Part shown: in pieces, positions 35,243 to 43,681 of the stretch
Numbering within the stretch: the stretch's first letter is position 1
Layout: each line of letters starts with the position of its first letter
Assembly (NCBI GenBank): GCA_007693555.1
Contig: REDJ01000122.1
Span: 1-43,681, forward strand
Reading direction: 5' to 3'
Length of the DNA stretch: 43,681 nt
Source of the DNA: Bacteroidota bacterium
Lineage (GTDB): Bacteria > Bacteroidota > Bacteroidia > Bacteroidales > UBA7960
Program-made: the position numbers and the translations under genes
The notes under the pieces: model-generated
Seen by the model: the letters and a program-made list of their open reading frames with translations, nothing else
Database searches by the model: none
Told to the model about the DNA's origin: nothing

Positions 35243-35740
35243 TTATTTTAACAAAGGGATTATTATTTCCTCTAATTCTTCGTAGTTAAATTCACGTTGG
35301 TAAAACTGTCGAAATTCATTATTATAAACAAGCGTAGCAGGTATAGCTCCGGTCCAGTTTTCATCTACTCTGGGGATCCATCTGTTGGCCCTGGTATCAT
35401 CAAGCAATATAACCTGAGCTTGCATATTCATGCGTTGAATAAATGGAATAACACGACTTTCAATCTGAGCAGGAAAGTCAAGGCTTACAAATAAAACTTT
35501 TACTTTTTGGTCATTATAATTTTCATAAAGTTTCTCAAAATAGGGTATTTCTTTCACACAAGGAGCACACCAGGTAGCCCAGAAATTGATAATGTAAATA
35601 GAATCTGTTTCTTTGTAAAGCCAGGGCTCAAATTCATCAAAATTAATTACGGTAAGTTGATTCTTGTCATCAGCAAAAGTTAACTGAGCTGTCAGAAAAA
35701 AAATGTTAACCCCTATAAAAATTGAAAGAAGCTTTGCCAT
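35243..35740 (-). CDS. Exported TlpA/ResA-like thioredoxin
   Basis: The 165-residue protein has a signal peptide (about 1-23, ending TFA) and a thioredoxin fold with the WCAPC active site (C58, C61) in FWATWCAPCVKEIP. TlpA/ResA-type proteins are usually periplasmic reductants for cytochrome c maturation or for other envelope thiols. A membrane electron donor such as CcdA/DsbD is not in the window. It is upstream of and probably co-transcribed with the CNHC-motif protein. Confidence 0.9.
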   Translation of the reverse strand: MAKLLSIFIGVNIFFLTAQLTFADDKNQLTVINFDEFEPWLYKETDSIYIINFWATWCAPCVKEIPYFEKLYENYNDQKVKVLFVSLDFPAQIESRVIPFIQRMNMQAQVILLDDTRANRWIPRVDENWTGAIPATLVYNNEFRQFYQREFNYEELEEIIIPLLK

Positions 35741-35908
35741 ATCATCAAACCTTTCTATAAAAATAATTGAATATTATATTTTAAAGTATTTATTTGTTCG
35801 TAAATTATCTTAAAATATCTTGAAACATGCACACAAACAAGTAATTAACAATAAGACCTTCAAATGGTTTTTTATCTTTTTGGTTTTGAAAATTTTTAAC
35901 ATCATGAT

Positions 35909-35944
35909 AAAGGTCAACCCTTCTATAGCGAAAAGTTGACCTTT
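35909..35944 (-). terminator. Terminator after rny
   Basis: A perfect 10-base inverted repeat AAAGGTCAAC / GTTGACCTTT (35909-35918 and 35935-35944) with a 16-base loop starts 25 bases after the rny stop codon on the minus strand. The T-run is short, so the call is moderate. Confidence 0.65.
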
Positions 35945-35968
35945 TAAAAACCAATAAATACAAGGGAT

Positions 35969-37510
35969 TTATTTTGCAAAAGCCACAGCCCGGGTTTCCC
36001 TTATAACAGTAATTTTTATTTGTCCGGGATATGTCATTTCGGTCTGAATTTTCTTTGACAGATCGTAGGATATTTGTTCGGCTTCCTTATCGGAAATCTT
36101 GTCACTTCCCACAATAACTCTCAGTTCACGACCGGCTTGAATAGCATAGGTTTTAACCACTCCCGGATAAGAAAGTGCAAGCTCTTCAAGATCATTAAGC
36201 CGCTTGATATAAGCTTCCACAACCTCCCTTCTGGCTCCTGGCCTTGCACCTGATATAGCATCACACACCTGAATGATAGGAGAAATCAGGTTATCCATTT
36301 CTACCTCTTCATGGTGAGAACCGATGGCATTGCAAATCTCAGGTTTCTCCTTGTATTTTTCAGCCAGTTTCATACCGAGGATTGCATGGGGCAGATCCGG
36401 TTCATTATCAGGAACTTTACCAATATCGTGCAGCAGGGCAGCTCTCTTGGCTAGCTTGGGATTTAACCCCAGTTCAGCAGCCATGGTTGCAGCCAAATTG
36501 GCCACTTCCCTTGAATGCTGCAACAGGTTCTGACCATAGGATGAACGATACTTCATTTTTCCCACCAACCGTATCAGTTCATGATGCATACCGTGTATTC
36601 CAAGGTCGATAGTTGTACGTTTACCAATCTCCAAAATTTCCTGATCAATCTGCTTTTTGGTTTTGGCTACCACTTCTTCGATACGGGCAGGATGGATTCT
36701 GCCATCTGAAACAAGTTTATGAAGTGAGAGCCGGGCAATTTCTCTCCTCACCGGATCAAAACCACTGAGAATTATTGCTTCGGGAGTATCATCAACAATG
36801 ATCTCTACACCGGTTGCAGCTTCAAGAGCACGAATATTTCGTCCTTCACGACCTATAACACGGCCTTTAATTTCATCATTCTCAATGGGAAATACAGATA
36901 CAGAGTTTTCAATGGCAACTTCTGTAGCTGTTCGCTGAATAGACTGAACCACGATTTTTCGTGCTTCCTTATTAGCAGTAATACGCGCTTCTTCTACAAT
37001 ATCCTTAATGTAAGTCTGCGCATCAGATTTAGCTTCATCTTTCAGGGTCTCGATAAGTTGGGCTTTGGCTTCATCAGCTGACATCCCACTTATAGACTCA
37101 AGCTGTTCCAGTTGGTGCTTATAAGTCTTTTCGAGTTCCTGTTGTTTTTTGTTTACAATCTCCAATTGCTGATTTAGGTTCTCGCGTATAAGTGTAACTT
37201 CTTTTTGCTTTCTTCCGAGTTCGTCAAGCTTTTGAGAGATCGTATTTTCTTTTTGTTTCAGGTGGTTTTCATTAGAAGCAATCTGGCTATTTTTTTCAGA
37301 AACATATTTCTCATGTTCTGATTTTAGCTGAAGGAATTTTTCTTTTGCCTGCAAAATTTTCTCCTTCTTTATAACCTCTGCCTCATTCTTAGCATCCTTG
37401 AGTACCTGCTGGCTTTTTTTCTCCAAAATGCGCCTCAAAAAAGTTGCTGCAACAAGAATACCTGCCGTTATTGAAACAATAGCTATAACAACTATAGTTA
37501 ATATATCCAT
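35969..37510 (-). CDS. rny: Ribonuclease Y
   Basis: The 513-residue membrane-anchored endoribonuclease has an N-terminal helix (about 5-25), a long charged coiled coil (about 30-190), a KH RNA-binding domain ([15 protein letters not shown], near 216-230) and an HD hydrolase domain with HSREVANLA and ALLHDIGK near 334-362. The C-terminal domain ends in the usual AVAFAK. RNase Y starts mRNA decay at the membrane in bacteria that lack or under-use RNase E. Length and all domains are normal. It is downstream of the 6S-like RNA and zapA on the same strand. Confidence 0.97.
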   Translation of the reverse strand: MDILTIVVIAIVSITAGILVAATFLRRILEKKSQQVLKDAKNEAEVIKKEKILQAKEKFLQLKSEHEKYVSEKNSQIASNENHLKQKENTISQKLDELGRKQKEVTLIRENLNQQLEIVNKKQQELEKTYKHQLEQLESISGMSADEAKAQLIETLKDEAKSDAQTYIKDIVEEARITANKEARKIVVQSIQRTATEVAIENSVSVFPIENDEIKGRVIGREGRNIRALEAATGVEIIVDDTPEAIILSGFDPVRREIARLSLHKLVSDGRIHPARIEEVVAKTKKQIDQEILEIGKRTTIDLGIHGMHHELIRLVGKMKYRSSYGQNLLQHSREVANLAATMAAELGLNPKLAKRAALLHDIGKVPDNEPDLPHAILGMKLAEKYKEKPEICNAIGSHHEEVEMDNLISPIIQVCDAISGARPGARREVVEAYIKRLNDLEELALSYPGVVKTYAIQAGRELRVIVGSDKISDKEAEQISYDLSKKIQTEMTYPGQIKITVIRETRAVAFAK

Positions 37511-37552
37511 TTAATTATAAGATTATAGTATTAAGTTAGTAAATAAAAAAAA

Positions 37553-37753
37553 CCCGCAATTAATTCAGGAGGTTTATATGAAACCCCAATTATACATGGA
37601 TGAGGAGGCCAGAAAACATCAAACGTCCACTGATCGCCTAAGCGATTTTATCATGACGAGTCATGATAAATGAGGCCTGTTTTTAATCTTCCGAGCTATT
37701 CCCCAAAAGTTTTTAATGTTGAGTTTCAAAAACGTGTATTGAATTAATGCGGG
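37553..37753 (-). ncRNA. ssrS: 6S-like RNA (SsrS; Bacteroidales-1-type)
   Basis: On the reverse strand the roughly 200-base segment begins CCCGCATTAATTCA and ends TGAATTAATTGCGGG plus a run of T. The two ends pair over about 14 bases with one bulge, giving the closing stem of a 6S-type rod. Inside are a perfect 9-base hairpin TTATCATGA-CTCG-TCATGATAA, a small hairpin ATCGC-TTAG-GCGAT, paired GGCC tracts and a GGGGTTT/AAACCTC hairpin near the 3' end. Location between zapA and rny is the usual place of 6S RNA in Bacteroidota, as I recall it, and zapA-ssrS adjacency is also found in Proteobacteria. 6S RNA binds housekeeping RNA polymerase by mimicking an open promoter. Family assignment rests on position and shape, not on a covariance search. 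Confidence 0.72.
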
Positions 37754-37783
37754 TATAGCAATATTTTTTATCAAAGAGCGATA

Positions 37784-38074
37784 TTATTTTTTCAGATAGT
37801 CGTCCAGCGTTTTTTCCAATTCTGATAGCTTTTCACCAAGCTTTTGCTGGTACTCTGATGATTCTTCAGATTTTACAACATCTACAGCAAACTGCAGTAC
37901 AACCATTGCCAACAAATCCTGTTTATCTCGGAATGCAAAATGGTTTGCATATTCTTTAATTTTTGTATTTATAAGATCTCCTGCCTGTCTGAATTCTGTT
38001 TCTTCTTTCTCACTTCTAACTGTCAGCCTGTAGGGTCTGTCAGCAATTATAACCGATATATGTTGTCCTTTCAT
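37784..38074 (-). CDS. zapA: Cell division protein ZapA
   Basis: The 96-residue protein starts at ATG 38074; the codon before it is a TTG and an unlikely start. It has the ZapA pattern: a short beta-rich N-terminus (ISVIIADRPYRLTV) followed by a long helix and a C-terminal coiled coil (LGEKLSELEKTLDDYLKK). ZapA bundles FtsZ filaments at the division site. The upstream coiled-coil gene ends 16 bases before it, and the 6S-like RNA starts 30 bases after it. Confidence 0.9.
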   Translation of the reverse strand: MKGQHISVIIADRPYRLTVRSEKEETEFRQAGDLINTKIKEYANHFAFRDKQDLLAMVVLQFAVDVVKSEESSEYQQKLGEKLSELEKTLDDYLKK

Positions 38075-38090
38075 CAATAATCAAATGCGG

Positions 38091-38375
38091 CTACCTGTTT
38101 AAAAGTGTATAACACTTCTCAATTTCCCGCAATAGTTCGTTAATCTGATGACGAGCCTGAAAATTATCTCTACCCGTCAGAACTTTAGCGACTTTAAGCT
38201 TATTTATCTGATCCTGAAGTTCAAGGGACTGGGCTTTCAACTCTTTAATTTGTTCATTTAACTGGCCCCTGGTTTCCTTCAGCTCCAGATTTTCCTGGCT
38301 TAACTGCTGATTGAGATAAATCAACTTTTTAATCTTATTCTCAATCCCTTCAACAACCAATGGCAGCATTTCCAT
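38091..38375 (-). CDS. Small coiled-coil protein upstream of zapA
   Basis: The 94-residue protein is almost entirely coiled coil (about 8-70) with Leu/Glu/Gln heptads. Position directly upstream of zapA suggests a ZapB-like or other division-linked partner. This is inference from context; no diagnostic motif is present. The same small gene is commonly found before zapA in Bacteroidota. A TACTTTTG box lies at 38406-38413. Confidence 0.75.
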   Translation of the reverse strand: MEMLPLVVEGIENKIKKLIYLNQQLSQENLELKETRGQLNEQIKELKAQSLELQDQINKLKVAKVLTGRDNFQARHQINELLREIEKCYTLLNR

Positions 38376-38700
38376 TATGTTCAGTTATAAGCTAAAATCT
38401 TAATACAAAAGTAATATTTTTCAGTGAATATACTAATAATTTTTGAAATTAAATAACTTATGGGTTATAATATTTAACGAATAATTTTATAATTTCATTA
38501 TAATTATTTATATTTAAATAGTGAAGCCTGGCTAAATATTAAATAATGTTGTAATGAGATTTATCGCTTTTAAATTATTGTGCTGAGAAAGACACGCTAT
38601 TGGTTTGGTCTGGGGTTGGAAGGTTTGTCTTTCATAGCAAATCAAATAATCTTCTGTTTTATACGGCTTCAAATTATGATTTTAACCTATTAATAAACCC
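38376..38700. other. Divergent intergenic region with a G-rich structured segment
   Basis: No gene is supported in this 325-base stretch. Most is AT-rich. It holds the promoter box of the coiled-coil gene, and a G-rich patch with interleaved inverted repeats at 38587-38638 described in the findings. Confidence 0.5.
38406..38413 (-). promoter_or_regulatory. Candidate -7 box (TACTTTTG) for the coiled-coil/zapA/rny cluster
   Basis: The reverse strand reads TACTTTTG, matching TAnnTTTG, 30 bases before the ATG at 38375. It could drive the small coiled-coil gene and zapA, and perhaps the RNA and rny beyond. Confidence 0.45.
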
Positions 38701-39972
38701 ATGAAAGAAGATTTCATTCAGTTTCTCTGGCAGTATAAACTTTTTACTTCACCTGATTTAAGAACCACTGCTGGAGAGCATTTAAAAATTCTTAATCCCG
38801 GAACAGTAAATATGAACTCCGGACCAGACTTTTCTGCCGCAAAACTTAAAATCGGAGACACCCTATGGGCAGGGAATATTGAAATTCATATTAACAGCAG
38901 TGATTGGTTTAGACATGGGCATGACAAAGATGATGCATATGCTAACATCATTTTACATGTTGTATTAAATCATGACAAAGAGATTATTGACAAACAAGGA
39001 AATAGTGTCCCCGTATTTGAGGTTAAGTCTTTTTTCGATCCTTCCTTGCTTGGAAAATATGAAAAAATCATTTATTCTAAAACCTGGATACCATGTGCAG
39101 GTTTTATTCATGAAACAGACAAATTGATTTTGATGAACTGGCTGAGCAGACTGTTGGTTGAAAGGCTTGAAAATAAATCCGGTGAAATACTCAAATTCTT
39201 GAAATACTTTGAAAATAATTGGGAACAAACTTTTTACTATTTTCTTGCCAGAAATTTCGGTTTTAAAATCAATGCAAGTCCATTTGCCCTGCTGGCGCAA
39301 ATAACTCCTTATCTTACAATTGCCCGTCATAAAAATGACCTCACCCAGATTGAAGCATTGCTCTTTGGGCAGGCAGGGTTTCTTGAAAATAATTACTCTG
39401 ATGCTTATCCCGACTTATTGAAAAGAGAATATCAATTTCTCAGGAAAAAGTATGATCTTAAACCCATGGATAAATCTCTGTGGAAATTTGGAAAACTAAG
39501 GCCACCAAATTTTCCAACCATCAGAATTGCACAATTTGCAGCACTAATTTACCAATCATCAGGCTTATTCAGTAAACTAATTGAAACAGATTCTATCAGT
39601 GAAATCAAAAACTTATTTACTATTAAGTCTTCACCCTACTGGAACAATCATTATCAGTTTGATAAACCATCCTTAACCAAAACGAAACGATTGGGTAACT
39701 CTTCCATAACAAACATTATAATAAATACACTGGTTCCTGTAAAATTTGTATACGGCTCTGAAAACCTAAAACCGGAAATAAAGGAGCAAGCCATAACACT
39801 ATTGGCAGAACTTGAGCCAGAAAAAAATCACATTACCAATAACTGGGAAAAAACAGGAATAAAGCCTGTTAGTGCAGCAGAAAGCCAGGCACTAATCGAA
39901 CTTAAAAAGTATTATTGTACACCTAAAAAGTGCCTGAATTGCGCAATAGGACTAAATCTTATCAGAAAATAG
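38701..39972 (+). CDS. DUF2851 family protein
   Basis: The 423-residue protein matches DUF2851, a family found mostly in Bacteroidota. Its conserved N-terminal part includes NPGTVNMNSGPDFSAAKLKI (32-51) and GNIEIHINSSDW (59-70), followed by HVVLNHD. The C-terminus has a Cys cluster (CTPKKCLNCAIG). Function is unknown. The N-terminal acidic and His residues could suggest a nuclease-like core, but I cannot support that further. It is transcribed alone and is convergent with the OsmC gene. Confidence 0.88.
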   Translation: MKEDFIQFLWQYKLFTSPDLRTTAGEHLKILNPGTVNMNSGPDFSAAKLKIGDTLWAGNIEIHINSSDWFRHGHDKDDAYANIILHVVLNHDKEIIDKQGNSVPVFEVKSFFDPSLLGKYEKIIYSKTWIPCAGFIHETDKLILMNWLSRLLVERLENKSGEILKFLKYFENNWEQTFYYFLARNFGFKINASPFALLAQITPYLTIARHKNDLTQIEALLFGQAGFLENNYSDAYPDLLKREYQFLRKKYDLKPMDKSLWKFGKLRPPNFPTIRIAQFAALIYQSSGLFSKLIETDSISEIKNLFTIKSSPYWNNHYQFDKPSLTKTKRLGNSSITNIIINTLVPVKFVYGSENLKPEIKEQAITLLAELEPEKNHITNNWEKTGIKPVSAAESQALIELKKYYCTPKKCLNCAIGLNLIRK

Positions 39973-40010
39973 CTGATTAAAAATTACGAAAACATCCCGT
40001 GCAACATAGT

Positions 40011-40430
40011 CTATGCTTTTTCAGTTTTAATTTCATAAGTAATAGGTAAAGCTTTAGACAAAACGGCACTTACACCACAGTATTTTTCTCTTGATAGTTC
40101 TACTGCCTTTTCAAGTTTATCCATTGGAAGGTCGTCTCCTTTAAAAGTATAAACAACATGCATGGAAAGAAATGCTTTGGGAATTTCATCTTCCATATCT
40201 CCAACCACCTTGATGTGAAGACCTTTTACATCAACTCTCATCTTTTTTAAAATAGAAACTACATCCATACCGGTGCAACCTGCCAATGACAAAAGCATAA
40301 AAGGTTTTGGTCTTGCTCCTTTATTTCTTCCACCACTTTCTTCGGGTCCGTCAATTGTTATTTTGTGACCATCAAGATCAGCCTCGAACTCAAGTCCTTC
40401 TTTCCAATCTAAACTAATTTCTCTTTTCAT
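40011..40430 (-). CDS. OsmC-family peroxide/thiol-defence protein
   Basis: The 139-residue protein has the OsmC/Ohr fold with the two redox cysteines C52 (LSLAGCTGMD) and C118 (EKYCGVSAVL). It lacks the exact Ohr motif pattern, so a general OsmC/YhfA-type assignment is safer. These proteins reduce organic hydroperoxides or act on reactive sulfur species using a thiol donor. It lies 53 bases downstream of the sensor kinase gene on the same strand and may have its own promoter. Confidence 0.9.
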   Translation of the reverse strand: MKREISLDWKEGLEFEADLDGHKITIDGPEESGGRNKGARPKPFMLLSLAGCTGMDVVSILKKMRVDVKGLHIKVVGDMEDEIPKAFLSMHVVYTFKGDDLPMDKLEKAVELSREKYCGVSAVLSKALPITYEIKTEKA

Positions 40431-40483
40431 TTTGATTGCTATTTATTTTGAAATATTTCTAAAATAAGGCTTCGTATTACATT

Positions 40484-42340
40484 TTACTTCGAAGCAAGGA
40501 ATGTAATCCTAAACATAGAACCTTCTTCAGACGAAAAAACTTCCAACTTGCCATTAATCTGGTCGTTGACCAGAATCTCAACCAATGGCAAACCATTTGT
40601 CAATAAGTCTGAATTATTAAAATTACTGGGTAATCCCTTTCCATTATCGCTAACATCGATTTCATAATACCCACTTTGGTATGCATAAGTTACATAAAGA
40701 ATATGTTTTTTATCCTGATTTTTTTTCAAATAATAATTTGAGAATCCATGCTGGAGTGCATTGCCAATGAGTTCGTTCATAATAATGCCCAGAGGAATGG
40801 CGTAATCCACATCAAGAAAAACATCAGATACCTCAAGACGAAGTTCTACTTTGTCCCTTCGTTTATAGAAATCCAGGAGATCCTCAGAAATAGTTTTAAT
40901 AAAGGTTGCAAAATCAACATCAGAATAATTAATTGATAAATAAAGATTCTGATGAACCAGTAACAGGCTTTTTACACGCTGAGCAAGTTCATTAAATTTT
41001 TGTGACACAACCGGGCTGGCATTCTTCTTATCCTGAGCATTGATAAGTGAGATAATTATATTCATATTACTTTTTACCCGGTTATGAATTTCATTGATTA
41101 AAACTTCCTTTTCTGCAATATCGGCTTTTATCTGCTCTTCCACCCTCATTCTTTCTGTCATTTTAACCTGAAGTACCTTGTATGAATCTGCTAATTCTTC
41201 AGTCCTTTCTTTGACTCTTGTTTCAAGGATTTCGCTGATTGATAGCAAATTCTTTTCTGCATGTTGCCGGATAAATATTTCTTTTTGAAGATTTTGCGCC
41301 TCTCTGTTATCATGACCATAGATAATATAACCCATGAAATCTTCAAATCTATCCCTGAGTGCGATAAAATACAAACTGGATTCAATATGTTCTCCTTTGG
41401 CATTCACCAGGTTCAGCGAAACCGGCCCGATTTGCTGTTTATCAGCAGACTTAAGCAAATAACTTTTGATCATTGTCCGATTATCCGTAAAATAGAATAT
41501 ACTTCTATTTTTTAAATCAAAATTTTTTGTCCCCAATAAGTTTTCCGCGAACTTATTGAATTTGACTATTTTGTAGTGCCTATCCAAAAAAATGACAATT
41601 TTATTGATTTCTTTAATAACCATTTCAGCCATGATATGGTTTTCATTGCTAAGCAGCTGAAATTTGAGAATACTAACGGCCATGGCTATAATCCATGGCA
41701 ATGATGTTATATGGCCCATATTTGGGATTCCACTAACATTCATAGCAGGTAGTAACAAATCAAAAAATACACCTAACAGAAAAAACAATAACAAAGGATA
41801 AAACAGTAAATTAAACTGCTTGATATCTGAACGTTCATGTATTTTTGATTTCCATTTAATCAGCACATAAAATGTGATGAATGCAGCCAGACCTAAATAG
41901 AAATAAAACAATGTATAATAAATATCACCCGGTTCAGGTATAAAATGCCAAAAATGTGGGCCCTGAACAATATCAAGAGCTTTCCATGAACCTGTAATGA
42001 TAGATAAAACCAGAAAAAGGCCTATTGTAAGAAGGATAAGAAAAATCAACCGATGCAGAAAGTAATTTTTGGAAGTATCGCAAATTTTCAGATAAAAGAA
42101 AACCATAGGAGCTGGAAACAAACAATATCCCAAAGAAGCTGCCGAATCCCAAAAGGAAACGGATGCAGCTGATTCTGCACTATATACAAAAATGTACGAA
42201 AATGACCAAATGGAAAAACAAAGACTTAGTAATAAAAAGGATTGATTTATGCGTGATTTTCTGTTTCTGAAAAAAACAAGTATCCCCAGTTGTAAATACA
42301 ACAAAAAAAGCAAAACAGAGATAATTGATAAAACATTCAT
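40484..42340 (-). CDS. Membrane sensor histidine kinase, 7TM + PAS + HisKA_2-type
   Basis: The 618-residue kinase has an N-terminal block of about seven membrane helices (1-230), a PAS domain (about 235-345), a coiled coil (350-410), a HisKA_2-like dimerisation domain and an HATPase. The phospho-acceptor is H419 in EIHNRVKSN, a diverged form of EIHHRVKNN. The ATP site has MNELIGNALQHGF (521-533) and DNGKGLP (565-571). Kinases of this type often signal to stand-alone regulators or phosphotransfer partners. The gene follows a paralogous kinase gene by 18 bases, so the two are probably co-transcribed. No response regulator is adjacent within the window. Confidence 0.92.
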   Translation of the reverse strand: MNVLSIISVLLFLLYLQLGILVFFRNRKSRINQSFLLLSLCFSIWSFSYIFVYSAESAASVSFWDSAASLGYCLFPAPMVFFYLKICDTSKNYFLHRLIFLILLTIGLFLVLSIITGSWKALDIVQGPHFWHFIPEPGDIYYTLFYFYLGLAAFITFYVLIKWKSKIHERSDIKQFNLLFYPLLLFFLLGVFFDLLLPAMNVSGIPNMGHITSLPWIIAMAVSILKFQLLSNENHIMAEMVIKEINKIVIFLDRHYKIVKFNKFAENLLGTKNFDLKNRSIFYFTDNRTMIKSYLLKSADKQQIGPVSLNLVNAKGEHIESSLYFIALRDRFEDFMGYIIYGHDNREAQNLQKEIFIRQHAEKNLLSISEILETRVKERTEELADSYKVLQVKMTERMRVEEQIKADIAEKEVLINEIHNRVKSNMNIIISLINAQDKKNASPVVSQKFNELAQRVKSLLLVHQNLYLSINYSDVDFATFIKTISEDLLDFYKRRDKVELRLEVSDVFLDVDYAIPLGIIMNELIGNALQHGFSNYYLKKNQDKKHILYVTYAYQSGYYEIDVSDNGKGLPSNFNNSDLLTNGLPLVEILVNDQINGKLEVFSSEEGSMFRITFLASK

Positions 42341-42358
42341 AATTCAACCAAAAGTATA

Positions 42359-43681
42359 TTAATTATTTCGGAACTCATCAAAAGAGACCCTGTAGCTTAT
42401 CCCGTAATTTGAGCCATATGAATCTTCAAGTGTGCCTCTTAAATGCTCTTTAACAAGAACATTAACCAATTTTAATCCAATGCTACCTGTTTTTAAATAT
42501 TTTTCCTTTGATTGTAAACCCAATCCATTGTCTTTTACAATTAAAAATATCTTTCCATTCCGTTTCGAAAATTCAACATTTATAACATATTTTTGCTGGT
42601 TTTCGTTTTTGATTTCATATGCAAGTTTCATTGCATTAATAAGCAATTCATTAAAAATGATACCCAGAGGTATGGCCTGGTTAATTTCAAGGAATTCATC
42701 AGTAAGATTCAATTTAAAAACTATCTCCGATCCTTTACCAAAATTACTGTAAAGCTCACCCACTGACTTTTTCAGATAGGGTGAAAAGGCAATCTTAGAC
42801 AGGTTTGGTGATGCATAGAAATCTTCATGTATTTTTGAGATATAACGAATCCTTTCTGCCAGTTCCCTGAGTTTTTCCGATGAAGAGCTATCAATTTTCG
42901 GATGGCTGCAAAGCATATTTGCCAAAGATATTATCATTTGAATATTGTTCTTTACTCTGTGATGAACTTCCTTTACCAGCTCAACTTTTTCCTGCAAATC
43001 TGACTTGATTTGTTGCTCGACGCGTTTTCTTTCAACAACTTCGTTCTCTAATCTTTGATTCGCTTCCTGTAATTCAAATGTGCGCTTTTTAACCAACATT
43101 TCCAGTTCCTTCCTGATTTGATATAAATTCTTTTCTGTGCGCACCCGTTCAGCAACTTCCTCCTTAAGTTTTAGCTTTTGTCTGTAATCCAGAAATACCA
43201 GCACATAGCCAAGCATCCGCTGATAATCATCGGCTACTTTTAAAACCGACATTATAACTGGTATCCTTTTATTATCCTTTGAGATTAAATCCATCCTGAT
43301 TTGTGCAGAGATAGTTCTGTTTTCCATTTTTGATAGTATTTCACTGGTTTTTTTGTGATCAGAAAAGATTTGATCAGGGTTTTGCCTGGTTAAATCATAA
43401 AGATTATATTTTAAGTTTTGAAGAGTATATTGATTGGCCGACTTTATTCTACCATCCTTGTCTAAAAAAAAGATGAATTCTTTAACATGATTCATTACAA
43501 GACTGTAGATCATTGCAGGAGAAACAGATTGTCGGGGTTGAAGTAAAAAAGCAACCAAACCACCGCCTATCAATATCAAACCGTTAATGGAAGCTATAGA
43601 GGGCAATACATCATTTTGAACAATCGGGAGTATTATATTAGTCAATAAGCTAATTACAAAAAAAACAGAAACAGAACCAAG
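42359..43681 (-). CDS. Membrane PAS sensor histidine kinase, HisKA_2-type (partial, start outside window)
   Basis: The reading frame is open from the right edge. The TTG at 43645 is not a credible start, because the codons upstream of it continue a membrane helix (LGSVSVFFVISLL). At least two membrane helices are visible, then a PAS domain (about 45-155 counted from 43645), a coiled coil (160-220), the H-box EVHHRVKNN with H228, and an HATPase with FNELLINAMKLAY and DNGLGL. It is a paralogue of the next kinase, with the more canonical H-box. The missing N-terminus probably contains more membrane helices. Confidence 0.9.
   Translation of the reverse strand, partial: LGSVSVFFVISLLTNIILPIVQNDVLPSIASINGLILIGGGLVAFLLQPRQSVSPAMIYSLVMNHVKEFIFFLDKDGRIKSANQYTLQNLKYNLYDLTRQNPDQIFSDHKKTSEILSKMENRTISAQIRMDLISKDNKRIPVIMSVLKVADDYQRMLGYVLVFLDYRQKLKLKEEVAERVRTEKNLYQIRKELEMLVKKRTFELQEANQRLENEVVERKRVEQQIKSDLQEKVELVKEVHHRVKNNIQMIISLANMLCSHPKIDSSSSEKLRELAERIRYISKIHEDFYASPNLSKIAFSPYLKKSVGELYSNFGKGSEIVFKLNLTDEFLEINQAIPLGIIFNELLINAMKLAYEIKNENQQKYVINVEFSKRNGKIFLIVKDNGLGLQSKEKYLKTGSIGLKLVNVLVKEHLRGTLEDSYGSNYGISYRVSFDEFRNN

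Noticed and set aside
1-43681. Mobile elements, CRISPR arrays, prophage, tRNA or rRNA genes
   Set aside because: I searched by eye and saw no transposase or integrase, no regularly spaced repeats and no tRNA-like cloverleaf in the spacers.

Overview
The window looks like a chromosomal segment of a Bacteroidota bacterium, probably Bacteroidales/Marinilabiliales-like and with an anaerobic or microaerobic tendency. The signs are AT-rich DNA, a type IX secretion (T9SS) C-terminal sorting domain, a TamA homologue made as a lipoprotein (TamL), TAnnTTTG-type -7 promoter boxes in front of many genes, a DUF2851 gene, and a zapA / 6S-like RNA / rny cluster. There are no rRNA or tRNA genes, transposases, phage genes or CRISPR arrays.

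Layout. 1-191: start of a response regulator running off the left edge. 493-993: prolyl-tRNA editing enzyme. 1185-4101: a secreted M60 peptidase lipoprotein and a CDP-alcohol phosphatidyltransferase. 4108-5877: SLC13-type transporter with two RCK_C domains. 6136-7227: nitronate monooxygenase-family flavoenzyme. 7309-11139: large T9SS cargo protein. 11456-18864: tamB and tamL, only 2 bases apart. 18871-21814: LOG protein, a VanY-type carboxypeptidase and an AI-2E/PerM permease. 21839-26347: a second tamB, divergent from tsaD (26500-27516).

27758-33916 is a three-gene redox operon: a NuoE-like and a NuoF/HydB-like subunit followed by a 1224-residue chimeric iron-sulfur flavoprotein. The chimera places a GltD/NfnB-type NAD(P)H module inside a NuoG/formate-dehydrogenase-like chain. 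The molybdopterin part lacks the usual catalytic Cys/Sec and the C-terminal dinucleotide-binding domain. I read it as a possible electron-bifurcating (Stn-like) transhydrogenase rather than a formate dehydrogenase. It is the most interesting system here.

34035-35740: a rubrerythrin-like diiron protein and two exported thioredoxin-fold proteins. 35969-38375: rny, a 6S-like RNA, zapA and a small coiled-coil gene, all on the minus strand. 38701-39972: DUF2851 protein. 40011-43681: OsmC-family protein and two tandem paralogous sensor kinases, the second cut by the right edge.

The main themes are outer-membrane biogenesis and envelope proteins (two TamB, TamL, T9SS cargo, lipoprotein peptidase), envelope and cytoplasmic redox functions, and housekeeping RNA/division genes.
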